Source: Alphaproteobacteria bacterium
Lineage (GTDB): Bacteria; Pseudomonadota; Alphaproteobacteria; DSM-16000; Inquilinaceae
Direction of reading: 5' to 3'
DNA length: 38,874 nt
Assembly: GCA_028284045.1 (NCBI GenBank)
Contig: JANQSN010000024.1
Span: 1-38,874, forward strand
Made by a program: the position numbers and the translations under genes. Under the pieces are notes generated by a model. It made no database searches. It saw only the letters and a program-made list of their open reading frames with translations, and was not told the DNA's origin. How positions within the stretch are numbered: the first letter of the stretch is position 1; each line of letters begins with the position of its first letter. Below are positions 7,863-21,354 of this stretch, piece by piece.

Positions 7863-8480
7863 TCAGCGGCCGGACCAGTCGACGGCGAAGACGCAAGCCG
7901 CCGCACCTTGTGCCTCGCAGGCGGTCTGGCGCACCGTCGTGCGGCGGCTGACCAGGACGCGGTAGAGCCGTTCGAACGTGCCGGCGTAGTAGCCGCAAAT
8001 CGGCGCGTCGGCCTCGGCACCGCGGCACAGCGGGCAGCCGGCGATCTCCAGCCGCAGGGGCCGGCCGGGTCGCACCCGGAAATCTCCACTGCCGGCGAAG
8101 GTCCAGCTATGCCGGCCGATCGCCGCCAGCAGGACGCGGCTGGCCGGCGCCGGCGGCAAGGCCTTCAAGAGCCACTGCACGGGGCGCGGGATGCGCACGG
8201 CCAGGAGGTAGTCGGCGGTGCGCCGGCCGGCGTCCCAGGCCACGTCGGCGGCGGTCTCCGGATCAAGCGTCTCGCGCAGCGCGCGGTGCAGCGCGGTGAC
8301 GTGCACTTCGGCAACCATCGCGTCGGGCGGTTCGTCGAGCCAGTGCGCCACACCGGCCGCGTGGAACACCTGTGCGGCCGTCTCCGCGCCCAGCCGGTCG
8401 GTCAGCGCCTCGCCCAGGCGGATCACGGCGTTGGGGCCGATGCGCGCGGTTTCTTCGGCTGGCGTGGTGTCGGGCGTCAT
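7863..8480 (-). CDS. bchJ: BchJ, V4R-domain protein of bacteriochlorophyll synthesis
   Basis: 205 aa. BchJ is a PGC protein linked to reduction of the 8-vinyl group or to substrate handling; its direct enzymatic role is debated because BciA/BciB are the proven 8-vinyl reductases. The N-terminal helical part (IGPNAVIRLGEALTDRLG) and the C-terminal V4R-like half, with cysteines in GCPLCRGAEAD and CEAQGAAACVFAVDW, match the family. The start has no clear RBS. It lies downstream of bchE on the same strand with 210 nt of palindromic repeats between them. Confidence 0.88.
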   Translation of the reverse strand: MTPDTTPAEETARIGPNAVIRLGEALTDRLGAETAAQVFHAAGVAHWLDEPPDAMVAEVHVTALHRALRETLDPETAADVAWDAGRRTADYLLAVRIPRPVQWLLKALPPAPASRVLLAAIGRHSWTFAGSGDFRVRPGRPLRLEIAGCPLCRGAEADAPICGYYAGTFERLYRVLVSRRTTVRQTACEAQGAAACVFAVDWSGR

Positions 8481-8584
8481 GGGTGATGGGCCGCCGTGGA
8501 ACGGCCGTCACAGGTCGTCGCCCCCGCGAAGGCGAGGACCTCCGCGAGGTAGGCGGCCCTAGGCGGAGCGATCACAGTCCCGTC

Positions 8585-8647
8585 ATCCCCGCGAAAGCGG
8601 GGATCTCCATGGCAAGGGCGGCCGGAGATGCCCGCCTTCGCGGGCAT
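8585..8647. repeat. REP-like palindromes between bchE and bchJ
   Basis: Two hairpins of the common 'GTCATCCCCGCGAAAGCGGGGAT' class. The first is 8585-8604 (8-bp stem, GAAA loop), the second 8628-8647 (ATGCCCGC / GCGGGCAT, 4-nt loop), in opposite orientation. A degraded third copy begins near 8517. Such extragenic elements are widespread in proteobacteria and may stabilise the upstream bchE message. Confidence 0.7.
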
Positions 8648-8690
8648 GACGAGTTGGGGAACGGCGACCGCGGCGACGCGAGACCCCGCG

Positions 8691-10442
8691 CTACTGCGCC
8701 GGCTCCGGCACGCGCTCCTTGTCGGCTTCCGCCTCCGCCGGGCCGGCGGCCGCGGCCACCATGGCGGCGTGGGCGCAGCCGGGGCGGGACGTGTCGACCT
8801 CGTCGTGCAGCATCAGGCCTTCCATCATCTCGTCGGTGAGCTGACCGCCGCCGCCGCACGCCTTGATCGCCTCCAAATTGCGCTCGTCCGGGGCCTTGCG
8901 GGCCGCGGCCTTGCGCGACCGGTCGGCCAGGGCCTCCCAATCGTCCATCGCCGCCGCCGCCGCGCCGCTGCGCGCCTCGTCGAAGCCGAAATTGACCTTC
9001 TTCTTCGACTGCGGACCCCAATAGCCGACCCGGCCGAGATCGTAGAATTTGCGCTGGAAGCTCGACTTCAAGAACGCCTTCAAGCAGCCGAGCAAGTACC
9101 GCCGCCGCTGCCCGCTGCCCGCCCACGGATAGGAGAACAGCGCCTTGCTCATATAGAAGCGGCGGTAGTTCTTCATCGTGCCGTCGAGCAGCTCGTTGCG
9201 GTCGATCGCCTCGGGCTTCATGATCGGCGTGACGAAGTTGTACTTCTCGAAGTCGTAGACCTCGACCTTGTCGCCCAGCTCGCGGAACAGGTTGGAGAAC
9301 GGCCAGGGCGTATACATCGCCCAGTTGGCCATGTCCGGGTTCCAGTCCCGGGCCATCTGGTAGGTCTCTTCCAGGGTCTCCAGCGTCTCGTTTTCCAGGC
9401 CGACGATGAACTGCGCCTCGACGACGATGCCGGCCTTGCGCAGAAGCTGCACCGCCTTCTTGTTCTCGGCGACCGTGGTTTCCTTGTTGAACCGGTCGAG
9501 CTTGAGCTGGGCCGCCGCCTCCGTCCCCAGCGAGACGTGGATCAGCCCGGCCTTGCGGTAGAACGGCAACAGCTTCTCGTCGCGCAGGATGTCGGTCACG
9601 CGGGTGTTGATGCCCCACAGGATCTTGTCGGGCAGGCCGCGGGCGATCAGCTCCTCGCAGAAGGCGACGAATTTCTTGCGGTTGATGGTCGGTTCCTCGT
9701 CGGCGAGGATGAAGAAGCCGACCTGCTGCTCGTTCACCAGGGTCTCGATCTCGTCGACCACCTTCTTCGGATCGCGGATCCGGTAGTCGCGCCAGAACTT
9801 CCACTGCGAGCAGAAGGAGCAGGTGAACGGACAGCCCCGCGCCATGTTGGGGATGGCGACGCGGCAGTTCATCGGGATGTAGATGTACTTCTCCCACTCC
9901 AGCACGCTCCAGTCGGGCGTGATGGCGTCGAGATCCTTGATGGTCGGCGACGCCTGGGTCGCCAGGATCTTCTCCCCTTCGGCATAGGCGATACCGCGGA
10001 TATCCTCGCGCGCCGCCGGCCAGCGGCCATCCGCCACCGCGCCGATCAGCTCGACGAACACCTCCTCGCCCTCGCCGCGGACGATCGCATCGATCCACGG
10101 CGCCTCGCTCAGCACCTGACGGTACATGAAGGTGGCGTGGATGCCGCCCAGCACGGTGACCGTGTCGGGGTTGGCGTCCTTGGCGATCTGCAAGGCGCGT
10201 TCGGCCTTGTAGATCGACGGGGTGATGGCGGTCGCGCCGACCACGTCGGCCTTCGCCTCGGCCAGGCGTTCGAACAGCGCGTCATCAGACAGGTCGTTGG
10301 TCATCGCGTCGATGAACACGATGTCGTCGAACCCGGCGGCCTTCAGCGGCCCGGTCAGATAGGCGGCCCAGGCCGGCGGCCAGTTGCCGGCGATTTCCGC
10401 ACCACCGGAATGGTAGTTCGGGTGCACGAGCACGATGCGCAT
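8691..10442 (-). CDS. bchE: BchE, oxygen-independent Mg-protoporphyrin IX monomethyl ester cyclase
   Basis: 583 aa. Forms ring E using water as oxygen source, with cobalamin and a radical SAM cluster. Residues about 1-150 are the B12-binding-type Rossmann domain ([32 protein letters not shown]). The radical SAM motif is Cys204, Cys208, Cys211 (CPFTCSFC). The C-terminal part includes [11 protein letters not shown], typical of BchE. The frame is open much further upstream, but the ATG at 10442 starts the conserved sequence. An FNR-like box lies 62-75 nt upstream, in line with anaerobic use; the aerobic counterpart acsF is in the same cluster. Confidence 0.96.
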   Translation of the reverse strand: MRIVLVHPNYHSGGAEIAGNWPPAWAAYLTGPLKAAGFDDIVFIDAMTNDLSDDALFERLAEAKADVVGATAITPSIYKAERALQIAKDANPDTVTVLGGIHATFMYRQVLSEAPWIDAIVRGEGEEVFVELIGAVADGRWPAAREDIRGIAYAEGEKILATQASPTIKDLDAITPDWSVLEWEKYIYIPMNCRVAIPNMARGCPFTCSFCSQWKFWRDYRIRDPKKVVDEIETLVNEQQVGFFILADEEPTINRKKFVAFCEELIARGLPDKILWGINTRVTDILRDEKLLPFYRKAGLIHVSLGTEAAAQLKLDRFNKETTVAENKKAVQLLRKAGIVVEAQFIVGLENETLETLEETYQMARDWNPDMANWAMYTPWPFSNLFRELGDKVEVYDFEKYNFVTPIMKPEAIDRNELLDGTMKNYRRFYMSKALFSYPWAGSGQRRRYLLGCLKAFLKSSFQRKFYDLGRVGYWGPQSKKKVNFGFDEARSGAAAAAMDDWEALADRSRKAAARKAPDERNLEAIKACGGGGQLTDEMMEGLMLHDEVDTSRPGCAHAAMVAAAAGPAEAEADKERVPEPAQ

Positions 10443-10503
10443 CGACCGTCTCCGCAAGAACCTGTCCAAAGGGCAGTGTGCCCCAGGCGCCTGTCCAGGG
10501 TAA

Positions 10504-10517
10504 TTGACATGCCTCAA
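10504..10517 (-). promoter_or_regulatory. FNR-like box upstream of bchE
   Basis: TTGA-N6-TCAA, 8 of 10 positions of the FNR consensus, centred 68 nt before the bchE ATG. No good -10 is found at the class II distance (the hexamer there reads GCACAC), so the promoter geometry is uncertain. FNR-type control of bchE is known in purple bacteria such as Rubrivivax. Confidence 0.5.
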
Positions 10518-10562
10518 CGTCAGTCTTCGTTGGCAGCCGGCTCCTCCAGACCCGGCTGCCCG

Positions 10563-10634
10563 GCCGCCCGCTCCCCCACCCGGCCCCCCATTCCAGGATA
10601 CTGCCGTGGGGGGCCGGGTGGGGGAGCGGGCGGC
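10563..10634. repeat. 28-bp perfect inverted repeat between hemA and bchE
   Basis: The arms 10563-10590 and 10607-10634 are exact reverse complements (GCCGCCCGCTCCCCCACCCG... ) around a 16-nt loop. Transcribed from the hemA side this is a very stable GC hairpin, placed 65 nt after the hemA stop and before the bchE promoter area. It probably insulates bchE from the hemA operon. No T-run. Confidence 0.75.
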
Positions 10635-10699
10635 ATCGGCAGTCGTGAAACGAACGCTGGAAACGCCGCGACGGGCGGCGCCCAGCGATCGGCCGCCAA

Positions 10700-11914
10700 T
10701 CAAGCGGCCTGGCGGGCCAGCCCCATGGCGCTCCACACCGCGCTGAGGGACGCGATCAGGTGATCGATATCCTCATCCGTGTGCAGCGGTCCGGGCGTGA
10801 AGCGCAGCCGCTCCGTCCCGCGCGGCACGGTCGGGTAGTTGATCGGCTGAACGTAGATCCCGTAGGTCTCCATCAACTCGTCGCTGATCCGCTTGCACAG
10901 CACCGGATCGCCGACCATCACCGGCACGATGTGGCTGGGATTGTCCATATGCGGGATGCCGGCCGCCGCCAGTTTGCGGCGCAGTTGGGCGACGCGGTCC
11001 TGCTGGCACAGGCGCTCCACCTGGCTGCTCTTCAGATGCTGGATGCTGGCGCGCGCGCCGGCCGCCACCGCCGGCGGCAGCGAGGTGGTGAAGATGAAGC
11101 CCGAGGCGTAGCTGCGCACGAAGTCGCACAGCGCCGCCGAGGCCGCGATATAGCCGCCGACCACGCCGAACGCCTTGCCCAGCGTGCCTTCGATCACCGT
11201 CAGGCGATGCGCCACGCCGTCGCGCTGAGCGATACCGCCGCCGCGCGGACCGTACATGCCCACGGCATGAACCTCGTCGAGATAGGTCATCGCGCCGTGC
11301 CGGTCGGCGATATCGCAGAACTCCTCGATCGGCGCGATGTCGCCGTCCATGGAGTAGACGCTCTCGAACGCCACCAGCTTCGGCCGGTCGGGGTCGAACT
11401 CGGCCAGTTTGCGGTCGAGGTCTTCCGGGTCGTTGTGGCGGAAGACGTGCTTCTCCGCCCGGCTCTGGCGGATGCCTTCGATCATCGAGGCATGGTTCAG
11501 CGAGTCCGACAGGACCACGCAGTTCGGCAGCTTCGAGGCCAGCGTGCCCAGCGCCGCCCAGTTGGAGACGTAGCCCGAGGTGAACAGCAGGGCTGCTTCC
11601 TTGTCGTGCAGGCCCGCCAACTCCCGCTCCAACAGCACATGGTAGTGGTTGGTGCCGGAGATGTTGCGGGTGCCGCCGGCCCCGGCGCCGCATTTGTCGA
11701 TCGCCTCGTGCATGGCCGAGGTCACCTTGGGGTGCTGGCCCATGCCGAGATAGTCGTTGGAGCACCAGACCGTCACCTCCGACGGTCCGCGCGGGTTGTG
11801 ATAGCGGGCCCGCGGGAAGGCACCGACCTTGCGTTCCAGATCGGCGAAGACGCGATAGCGCCCCTCTTCATGAAGGTTGTCGATCTGTTGACGGAAGAAC
11901 GTCTCGTAGTTCAT
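10700..11914 (-). CDS. hemA: 5-aminolevulinate synthase (HemA)
   Basis: 404 aa. PLP enzyme condensing succinyl-CoA and glycine to ALA, the first tetrapyrrole step in alphaproteobacteria. Visible features are the N-terminus [23 protein letters not shown] (first 20: conserved ALAS start), [12 protein letters not shown], the glycine-rich [25 protein letters not shown], and the PLP lysine Lys247 in EGTLGKAFG. The ATG overlaps the puhE stop (ATGA), which fixes the start over an ATG 30 nt upstream. It is the last gene of the bchF-to-hemA series. Confidence 0.97.
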   Translation of the reverse strand: MNYETFFRQQIDNLHEEGRYRVFADLERKVGAFPRARYHNPRGPSEVTVWCSNDYLGMGQHPKVTSAMHEAIDKCGAGAGGTRNISGTNHYHVLLERELAGLHDKEAALLFTSGYVSNWAALGTLASKLPNCVVLSDSLNHASMIEGIRQSRAEKHVFRHNDPEDLDRKLAEFDPDRPKLVAFESVYSMDGDIAPIEEFCDIADRHGAMTYLDEVHAVGMYGPRGGGIAQRDGVAHRLTVIEGTLGKAFGVVGGYIAASAALCDFVRSYASGFIFTTSLPPAVAAGARASIQHLKSSQVERLCQQDRVAQLRRKLAAAGIPHMDNPSHIVPVMVGDPVLCKRISDELMETYGIYVQPINYPTVPRGTERLRFTPGPLHTDEDIDHLIASLSAVWSAMGLARQAA

Positions 11915-12912
11915 CGGGGCGATCCCTTCCTCGACACATCCCATGGTCGGCCTGTGGCCGGCGGCCGCGGCGGCAGCCGGCTGTCGTTGCGCGAGGGCGA
12001 CCGCCGGCGGGCGGCCTCCCGGATCCTGGCGGCGGACTGCGGCGCGCGCGCCCCCTCAGCCGTCCGCCTGCCGCCCTCAAGCGGCACGTCGTCACTCTCA
12101 CTCTCGCCGGCCGTAGCGGCGTCGCCGGCACCGGCCTCGGCGTCCTGGCGGGCGCGCTCATGCGCGCGCATCGACCAGCGCCACAGCGCGTCGATCCGCA
12201 GCGGCAGCACCATGAACCAGTGCTCCAGCACGCCCAGCGCCGTCAGCGTCGCCAGCATGGCGAAGCCGGCGGCCTCGAAGCCAGTGGCCGCCTTCAGCGC
12301 CGCCTCGCCCAGCAGCACGGCCAGCGCCGTCGCTGCCGTCACCGAAACGGGGAACAGCGCGTTCATCCGCCGGCGCCGGAAGAAGCTCATCAGATAGCCC
12401 AGATGCGCCGGCAGGAACCCTTCGCTCAAATTGCGCACGCCCAGGAACACATTCAGCTTGGCGCTGGCCCGCATCGCCCACAATAACAAGAAAGTATAAA
12501 GACCAAGCTTGTTCGGCTGCCCCCAGGTGAGCGCCACGAGCGCCGCCGCCGTGGCGATGATCGCCAGCTCGTGCCACAGCGTCACCGCGACGCCGAGGCG
12601 GAAGCGCTGCCAGCCGCTCAGCCCCGCCGGGCATTCCCGCCGGCACGGGCCGGTCACCACGCCGGTGTAGAAGCTCAGCTCCTGCCAGCCCCAGGCGACC
12701 AGGCCGCAAGTGAAGGCGGCATAGGCACCGATCATGGTGACATCGCCGGCGGTCGCCGCCACGCCGACCAGGGCGGCGCCCAGCACCACCGTGCCGCCGC
12801 CCACGGTCCAGGGCACGCGGCGGCGCGGCAGGCCGGTCATGAACAGGATCGCCCCGGTGCTGATCCACCAGACGGCCAGCGCGTAGAGGGCGGGATGCAG
12901 ATGCTCGGTCAA
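11911..12912 (-). CDS. puhE: PuhE, photosynthetic complex assembly protein 2 (DUF3623)
   Basis: 333 aa. Multi-pass membrane protein known only from PGCs; in Rhodobacter capsulatus PuhE modulates pigment and complex levels. About eight hydrophobic segments run from residue 8 to 225; conserved parts include [23 protein letters not shown] and [19 protein letters not shown]. The last 85 or so residues are hydrophilic and of low complexity, beyond the usual family end. It lies 92 nt after acsF and overlaps hemA by 4 nt. Its exact biochemical role is unknown. Confidence 0.93.
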   Translation of the reverse strand: MTEHLHPALYALAVWWISTGAILFMTGLPRRRVPWTVGGGTVVLGAALVGVAATAGDVTMIGAYAAFTCGLVAWGWQELSFYTGVVTGPCRRECPAGLSGWQRFRLGVAVTLWHELAIIATAAALVALTWGQPNKLGLYTFLLLWAMRASAKLNVFLGVRNLSEGFLPAHLGYLMSFFRRRRMNALFPVSVTAATALAVLLGEAALKAATGFEAAGFAMLATLTALGVLEHWFMVLPLRIDALWRWSMRAHERARQDAEAGAGDAATAGESESDDVPLEGGRRTAEGARAPQSAARIREAARRRSPSRNDSRLPPRPPATGRPWDVSRKGSPR

Positions 12913-13004
12913 GGGGCTCTCGGCCGTCTTAAGCGTTGCGGGGTCCCGGCGAACCGGGGGCGGGTACTCAAACGGTCATCCTTACGCGTCCCAAACCGCG
13001 CGCC

Positions 13005-14120
13005 TTACCAGGCCGGCGCCAGCCGCACCTGGGCCGGCGCCTCGTTGGGCTGCACCGGCAACAGATAGAGCCGCAGCAACGTCAGCCCGGCCGCGCCGGT
13101 CAGGCCCATGCGCTTCAGCCAGCCGACCGGGCCGCCCTGGGCGCGGGCGCGCGCCATGCCGTCGGCCAGGCGGCGCAGCCGCTCCAAGCCCTGCAGGAAG
13201 GCTGGGTGGTCGACGTCCAGGGTCAACGGGAAGACCTGGCGGGTGATCTCGCTGCACACCCGGAACACGGTCAGGTCGTATTCGGTCGGATCGACGCCGA
13301 GCGCGGCGTGGAAGGCCGGCCGCGCATGGTCGCGGACATACATCGTCGCGAACACGGCCAAGAGGAAGAAGCGCACCCACAGCCGGTTGGCGCCGCTCAA
13401 CACCTCCGGATGCGCACGCATCAGCAGCGCGAAGGCCTCGCCATGGCGGAACTCGTCGTTACACCAGCGCTCGAACCACCGGAAGATCGGGTGGAAGCGC
13501 CGGTCCGGGTTCCGCTCCAAGTGGCGGAAGATTGTGATGTAGCGGGCGTAGCCGATCTTCTCCGACAGATAGGTCGCGTAGAAGATGAATTTCGGCCGGA
13601 AATACGTGTACTTCTTTGTCTTGGTCAGGAAGCCGAGATCGACGCCGATATCGAAGTCCTTGAGGCTGTCGTTAATGAAGCCGGCATGGCGGCTCTCATC
13701 CCGCGCCATGCAGGTAAAGAGCTGGCGGATATCGGGATTGGTGATCTGCTTCTTGATCTCCGCATAGAGCACGCAGCCGGAGAACTCCGCGGTCAGGGAG
13801 CTGACCAGGAAATCGACGAACTCGCGGCGCAGCTCCGGCGGCAGGGCGTCGAGATCGGCCTGCCAATCCTCCCCGCGGGCGAAGTGGTGGCGGTTGGGGT
13901 CGCTGACCATCTCCGCGATCAGGGCGTCCCATTCGGCGCGCACCGGCGTGACGTCGAGGCGGTCCATCTCCGCGAAATCGGTGGTGTAGAAGCGCGGGCT
14001 GAGGATCGTGTCCTCCTGCGCCCGGCGGGTGGTCTCGTTGGGCGCACCGACAGAGGGCGCAGCAGCCGGCGCCGCCTGGGGGCGGACGGCGCCGTCGGGA
14101 TGAGGCGGATTGGGGGTCAT
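13005..14120 (-). CDS. acsF: AcsF, oxygen-dependent Mg-protoporphyrin IX monomethyl ester cyclase
   Basis: 371 aa. Di-iron enzyme making ring E with O2. Ligand motifs of the ferritin-like fold are visible: Glu112 and Glu121 ([11 protein letters not shown]), Glu142 and His145 ([10 protein letters not shown]), and Glu223 and His226 ([11 protein letters not shown]). About 35 N-terminal residues are Pro/Ala-rich and non-conserved. The ATG overlaps the stop of the 98-aa gene upstream. BchE supplies the same reaction without oxygen, so the locus is equipped for both oxic and anoxic synthesis. Confidence 0.96.
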   Translation of the reverse strand: MTPNPPHPDGAVRPQAAPAAAPSVGAPNETTRRAQEDTILSPRFYTTDFAEMDRLDVTPVRAEWDALIAEMVSDPNRHHFARGEDWQADLDALPPELRREFVDFLVSSLTAEFSGCVLYAEIKKQITNPDIRQLFTCMARDESRHAGFINDSLKDFDIGVDLGFLTKTKKYTYFRPKFIFYATYLSEKIGYARYITIFRHLERNPDRRFHPIFRWFERWCNDEFRHGEAFALLMRAHPEVLSGANRLWVRFFLLAVFATMYVRDHARPAFHAALGVDPTEYDLTVFRVCSEITRQVFPLTLDVDHPAFLQGLERLRRLADGMARARAQGGPVGWLKRMGLTGAAGLTLLRLYLLPVQPNEAPAQVRLAPAW

Positions 14121-14413
14121 AGCCGTCTCCAGGTCGAAAAGCTGAACTCAAGCAACTCCATCATTTCGAACCGGCCGACCAGCCGGGTCCACAGGCGTTC
14201 CAGCCAGCCGGCGCGCACCACCGTCGCCCGGCGGTGCAGGACCTCGCGGTCGCCATAGGCCACGATGATCGGGTCGCCATGCACCCGGACCTCGTCGCCC
14301 GGTGCCATCTGCACGCCGTCGGGCAGTTCGACATAGGCATGCAGGCTGTCGAAGCTGTGCTCGACATCCACCGTGCAGGCCACGTCGAAGGACCGGGGGG
14401 GCGATTGGCTCAT
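14117..14413 (-). CDS. Small PGC-conserved protein upstream of acsF (98 aa)
   Basis: 98 aa, soluble, with no signal peptide. The sequence suggests a beta-rich central part ([28 protein letters not shown]) and a C-terminal stretch with [21 protein letters not shown] small gene at this position, just before acsF and normally after puhC, is usual in proteobacterial PGCs; its function is unknown to me. The start at 14413 follows a purine-rich RBS, and the frame is open beyond it only as a shadow of lhaA. The stop overlaps the acsF ATG, so the two are probably made together, which suggests a role in the aerobic cyclase. It is too short and unlike PuhB or PuhC to replace them. Confidence 0.75.
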   Translation of the reverse strand: MSQSPPRSFDVACTVDVEHSFDSLHAYVELPDGVQMAPGDEVRVHGDPIIVAYGDREVLHRRATVVRAGWLERLWTRLVGRFEMMELLEFSFSTWRRL

Positions 14414-14450
14414 GGGCAGCGCTCTTCCGTTCTCTCGTTCGCCGAACCGC

Positions 14451-15887
14451 TCAGCCCGGCAACTCGGCCAGGCCGAACTTGGCCGAGGGCCGCACCCGAT
14501 CCGGTCCGGCGGCGTGCACCAGCGGGCCGATGACGGCCAGCGTGGCGAACAGCAACACGACCTCGATGGTGTAGACGACGCCATAGCCGGTGGCCGGGCT
14601 GACCAGCGCCGCGCCCAGCGTGCCGTCCGCGGCCAGGACGGAGACGCCGTCGCGCAGCGCCCCGCCGGCGGCGATCGCCAGACCGGCGGCACAGGCCTGC
14701 ACCGCACCCCAGGCGCCCAGCGCCAGGCCGTTATGCTCGCCGTCCGCCAGCGCCATCGCGGCGATCAGCGTGCCGACCGCGAATAGCCCGGCACCGAAGC
14801 CGATCAGCACCGTGCCGGCCCGGAACAACAGCGGCGAGTCCATGGGGGCGGCGAAGATCACCAGGGTGAAGGCGACCGCCCCGGCCAGCGCGCCGATCGC
14901 CGACAGCCGGTGCGGGTCGATACCCTGGCCGAGCAGCCGGGCCGCCAGCGCGAAGCCCACCAGCGTCCCACCGGCCAGCAGCGCCGTCAGCACCGTGGTC
15001 GCGCTGACCGACAGGCCCAGGATCTCCCCGCCATAGGGCTCCAGCAGGATGTCCTGCATGGAAAACGCCGCGGTGCCCAGGCCGACCGCGACCAGCAGCC
15101 GGCTCGCCCGGCCGCCGGCCATGAAGCGCGCCCAGCTTGCCCGGAAGCTCGGCCGGGCGCGGCGCGGATCGGTGCGGCGCGGGTCGCGCACCTCCTGCTT
15201 CCACAAGGCGATGAGGTTGAGCACCAGCGTGACCACCGCGGCCGCCTGGATCACCTGGATCAGCCGCTTTTCGGAGTAGTCCGCCAGCGCCCAGCCGAAG
15301 ATCAGCGCGCTCGCCACCATGCCGACCAGCAGCATGACGTAGAGCAGGGCGACCACCCGCGGCCGGCTCTCCGGCGTCGCCAGGTCGGTCGCCAGCGCCA
15401 GTCCGGCAGTCTGGGTGGTGTGCAGACCGGCGCCAACCATCAGGAAGCCGACCGCCGCGCCGACATGGCCCCAGACGATCGACCCATGCGCCTCGCCCGA
15501 CAGGATCAACAGCGCGAACGGCAGGATCGCCAGCCCGCCGAATTGCAACAGCGAGCCGAACCAGATGAACGGCACGCGCCGCCAGCCCAGGACCGAGCGG
15601 AAGGTGTCGGAGCGGAAGCCGATCAGCGCCCGGAACGGCGCGAAGACCAGCGGCAGGGAGACCATCAGCGCGACCAGCCAGGTGGCCACGCCCAGCTCGA
15701 CGATCATCACCCGGTTCAAGGTGCCGCTCAGCAGCACCACGGCCATCCCCACCGACATCTGGAACAGCGACAGCCGCAGCAGCCGGCCGAGCGGCAGTTC
15801 CGCCGTCGCCGCATCGGCGAACGGCAGGAAACGCGGCGCCAGGCGGCGCCACAGCGCAATCATCGGCTGGGGCGTCGGGCCGGTCAT
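14451..15887 (-). CDS. lhaA: LhaA, LH1 assembly factor (PucC-family MFS protein)
   Basis: 478 aa, about 12 membrane spans. PucC/LhaA proteins insert or deliver BChl to antenna polypeptides; LhaA acts on LH1. The characteristic N-terminal LPLGRLLRLSLFQMSVGMAV, GTLNRVMIVELGV and SMQDILLEPYGGEILGLSV are all there. It overlaps bchM by 4 nt. In other PGCs puhA follows directly; here the next gene, 37 nt on, is the 98-aa gene before acsF. A second PucC-family member is at 28926-30317. Confidence 0.93.
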   Translation of the reverse strand: MTGPTPQPMIALWRRLAPRFLPFADAATAELPLGRLLRLSLFQMSVGMAVVLLSGTLNRVMIVELGVATWLVALMVSLPLVFAPFRALIGFRSDTFRSVLGWRRVPFIWFGSLLQFGGLAILPFALLILSGEAHGSIVWGHVGAAVGFLMVGAGLHTTQTAGLALATDLATPESRPRVVALLYVMLLVGMVASALIFGWALADYSEKRLIQVIQAAAVVTLVLNLIALWKQEVRDPRRTDPRRARPSFRASWARFMAGGRASRLLVAVGLGTAAFSMQDILLEPYGGEILGLSVSATTVLTALLAGGTLVGFALAARLLGQGIDPHRLSAIGALAGAVAFTLVIFAAPMDSPLLFRAGTVLIGFGAGLFAVGTLIAAMALADGEHNGLALGAWGAVQACAAGLAIAAGGALRDGVSVLAADGTLGAALVSPATGYGVVYTIEVVLLFATLAVIGPLVHAAGPDRVRPSAKFGLAELPG

Positions 15888-16585
15888 GCGCGCGCCAGCT
15901 CCTGCGCCTGGGAGGTGTAGAAGCCGCGTTGCACCCGCAGGGTGCGCGCCGGCTGCCAGCCGTCCAACTCGGCCGCCGTCGCCAGATGCCGGCGCAGCGC
16001 CCGCGGTCCCACCGGCTCGATCGCCGGGGCGCGGTCGCCGCGCGGGAAGAACCGGCCGACCGCGTGCATCACCGACAGGGCGGCGGTGCGCGGGGCGAAG
16101 GTGAACAGGATGGACCGCTCGGTGCGCGCCGCCAGCCGGCCAAGCGCCGCTGTGATGTCGCCGGCGCGGTAGTGGATCAGGGAGTCCATGGCGACGACAT
16201 GGTCGAAACGCCCAGGCGCGTCGGCCAGCATGTCGCCGACCAGGAAGGTAACGCGGCCGGCCCCGACATCGCCGCCGGCCCGCTCCCCCGCCAGGCCGAC
16301 CAGGGTGCCGGCGAGATCGATGGCCACCACATCGGCACCGCGGCGCGCGGCCGCCACCGCGAAGGCCCCGGTGCCGCAGCCGGCATCCAGGATCCGCCGG
16401 CCGGTGAGGTCGCCGCCCAGCCAGTCCAACAGGGTCGTGCGCATCTCCTCGCGGCCCGCGCGCACGGTGGCGCGGATGCCGCTGACCGGCGCGTCGGAGG
16501 TCAGCTTGGACCAGGCCTCGGCCGCCGTGCGGTCGAAATAGGCCTCAAGCTGGCCGCGCCGCTGGAGATAGGTTGCGCTGTCCAT
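15884..16585 (-). CDS. bchM: BchM, Mg-protoporphyrin IX O-methyltransferase
   Basis: 233 aa. Methylates the ring C propionate with SAM, giving the substrate for both cyclases. SAM-binding motif LDAGCGTGAF at about residues 66-75, acidic end VVAIDLAG, and DHVVAMDSLIHYRAGD in the core. The C-terminus (RRHLATAAELDGW...RVQRGFYTS) is family-typical. It starts 15 nt after bchL and overlaps lhaA by 4 nt. Confidence 0.95.
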   Translation of the reverse strand: MDSATYLQRRGQLEAYFDRTAAEAWSKLTSDAPVSGIRATVRAGREEMRTTLLDWLGGDLTGRRILDAGCGTGAFAVAAARRGADVVAIDLAGTLVGLAGERAGGDVGAGRVTFLVGDMLADAPGRFDHVVAMDSLIHYRAGDITAALGRLAARTERSILFTFAPRTAALSVMHAVGRFFPRGDRAPAIEPVGPRALRRHLATAAELDGWQPARTLRVQRGFYTSQAQELARA

Positions 16586-16600
16586 CGCCCGGCGCCGCCC

Positions 16601-21328
<4,728 letters not shown>

Positions 21329-21354
<26 letters not shown>

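Noticed and set aside
8628..10763. Long plus-strand open frame (711 codons) opposite bchE
   Set aside because: It is antisense to a clear BchE with all catalytic cysteines. Such frames arise from GC-rich third positions; there is no RBS and no recognisable protein.
14117..14413. 98-aa gene as a shortened puhB or puhC
   Set aside because: It lacks the membrane anchor expected of PuhC and the length and spans of PuhB, and it ends in a way that couples it to acsF; it fits the separate small gene seen before acsF.
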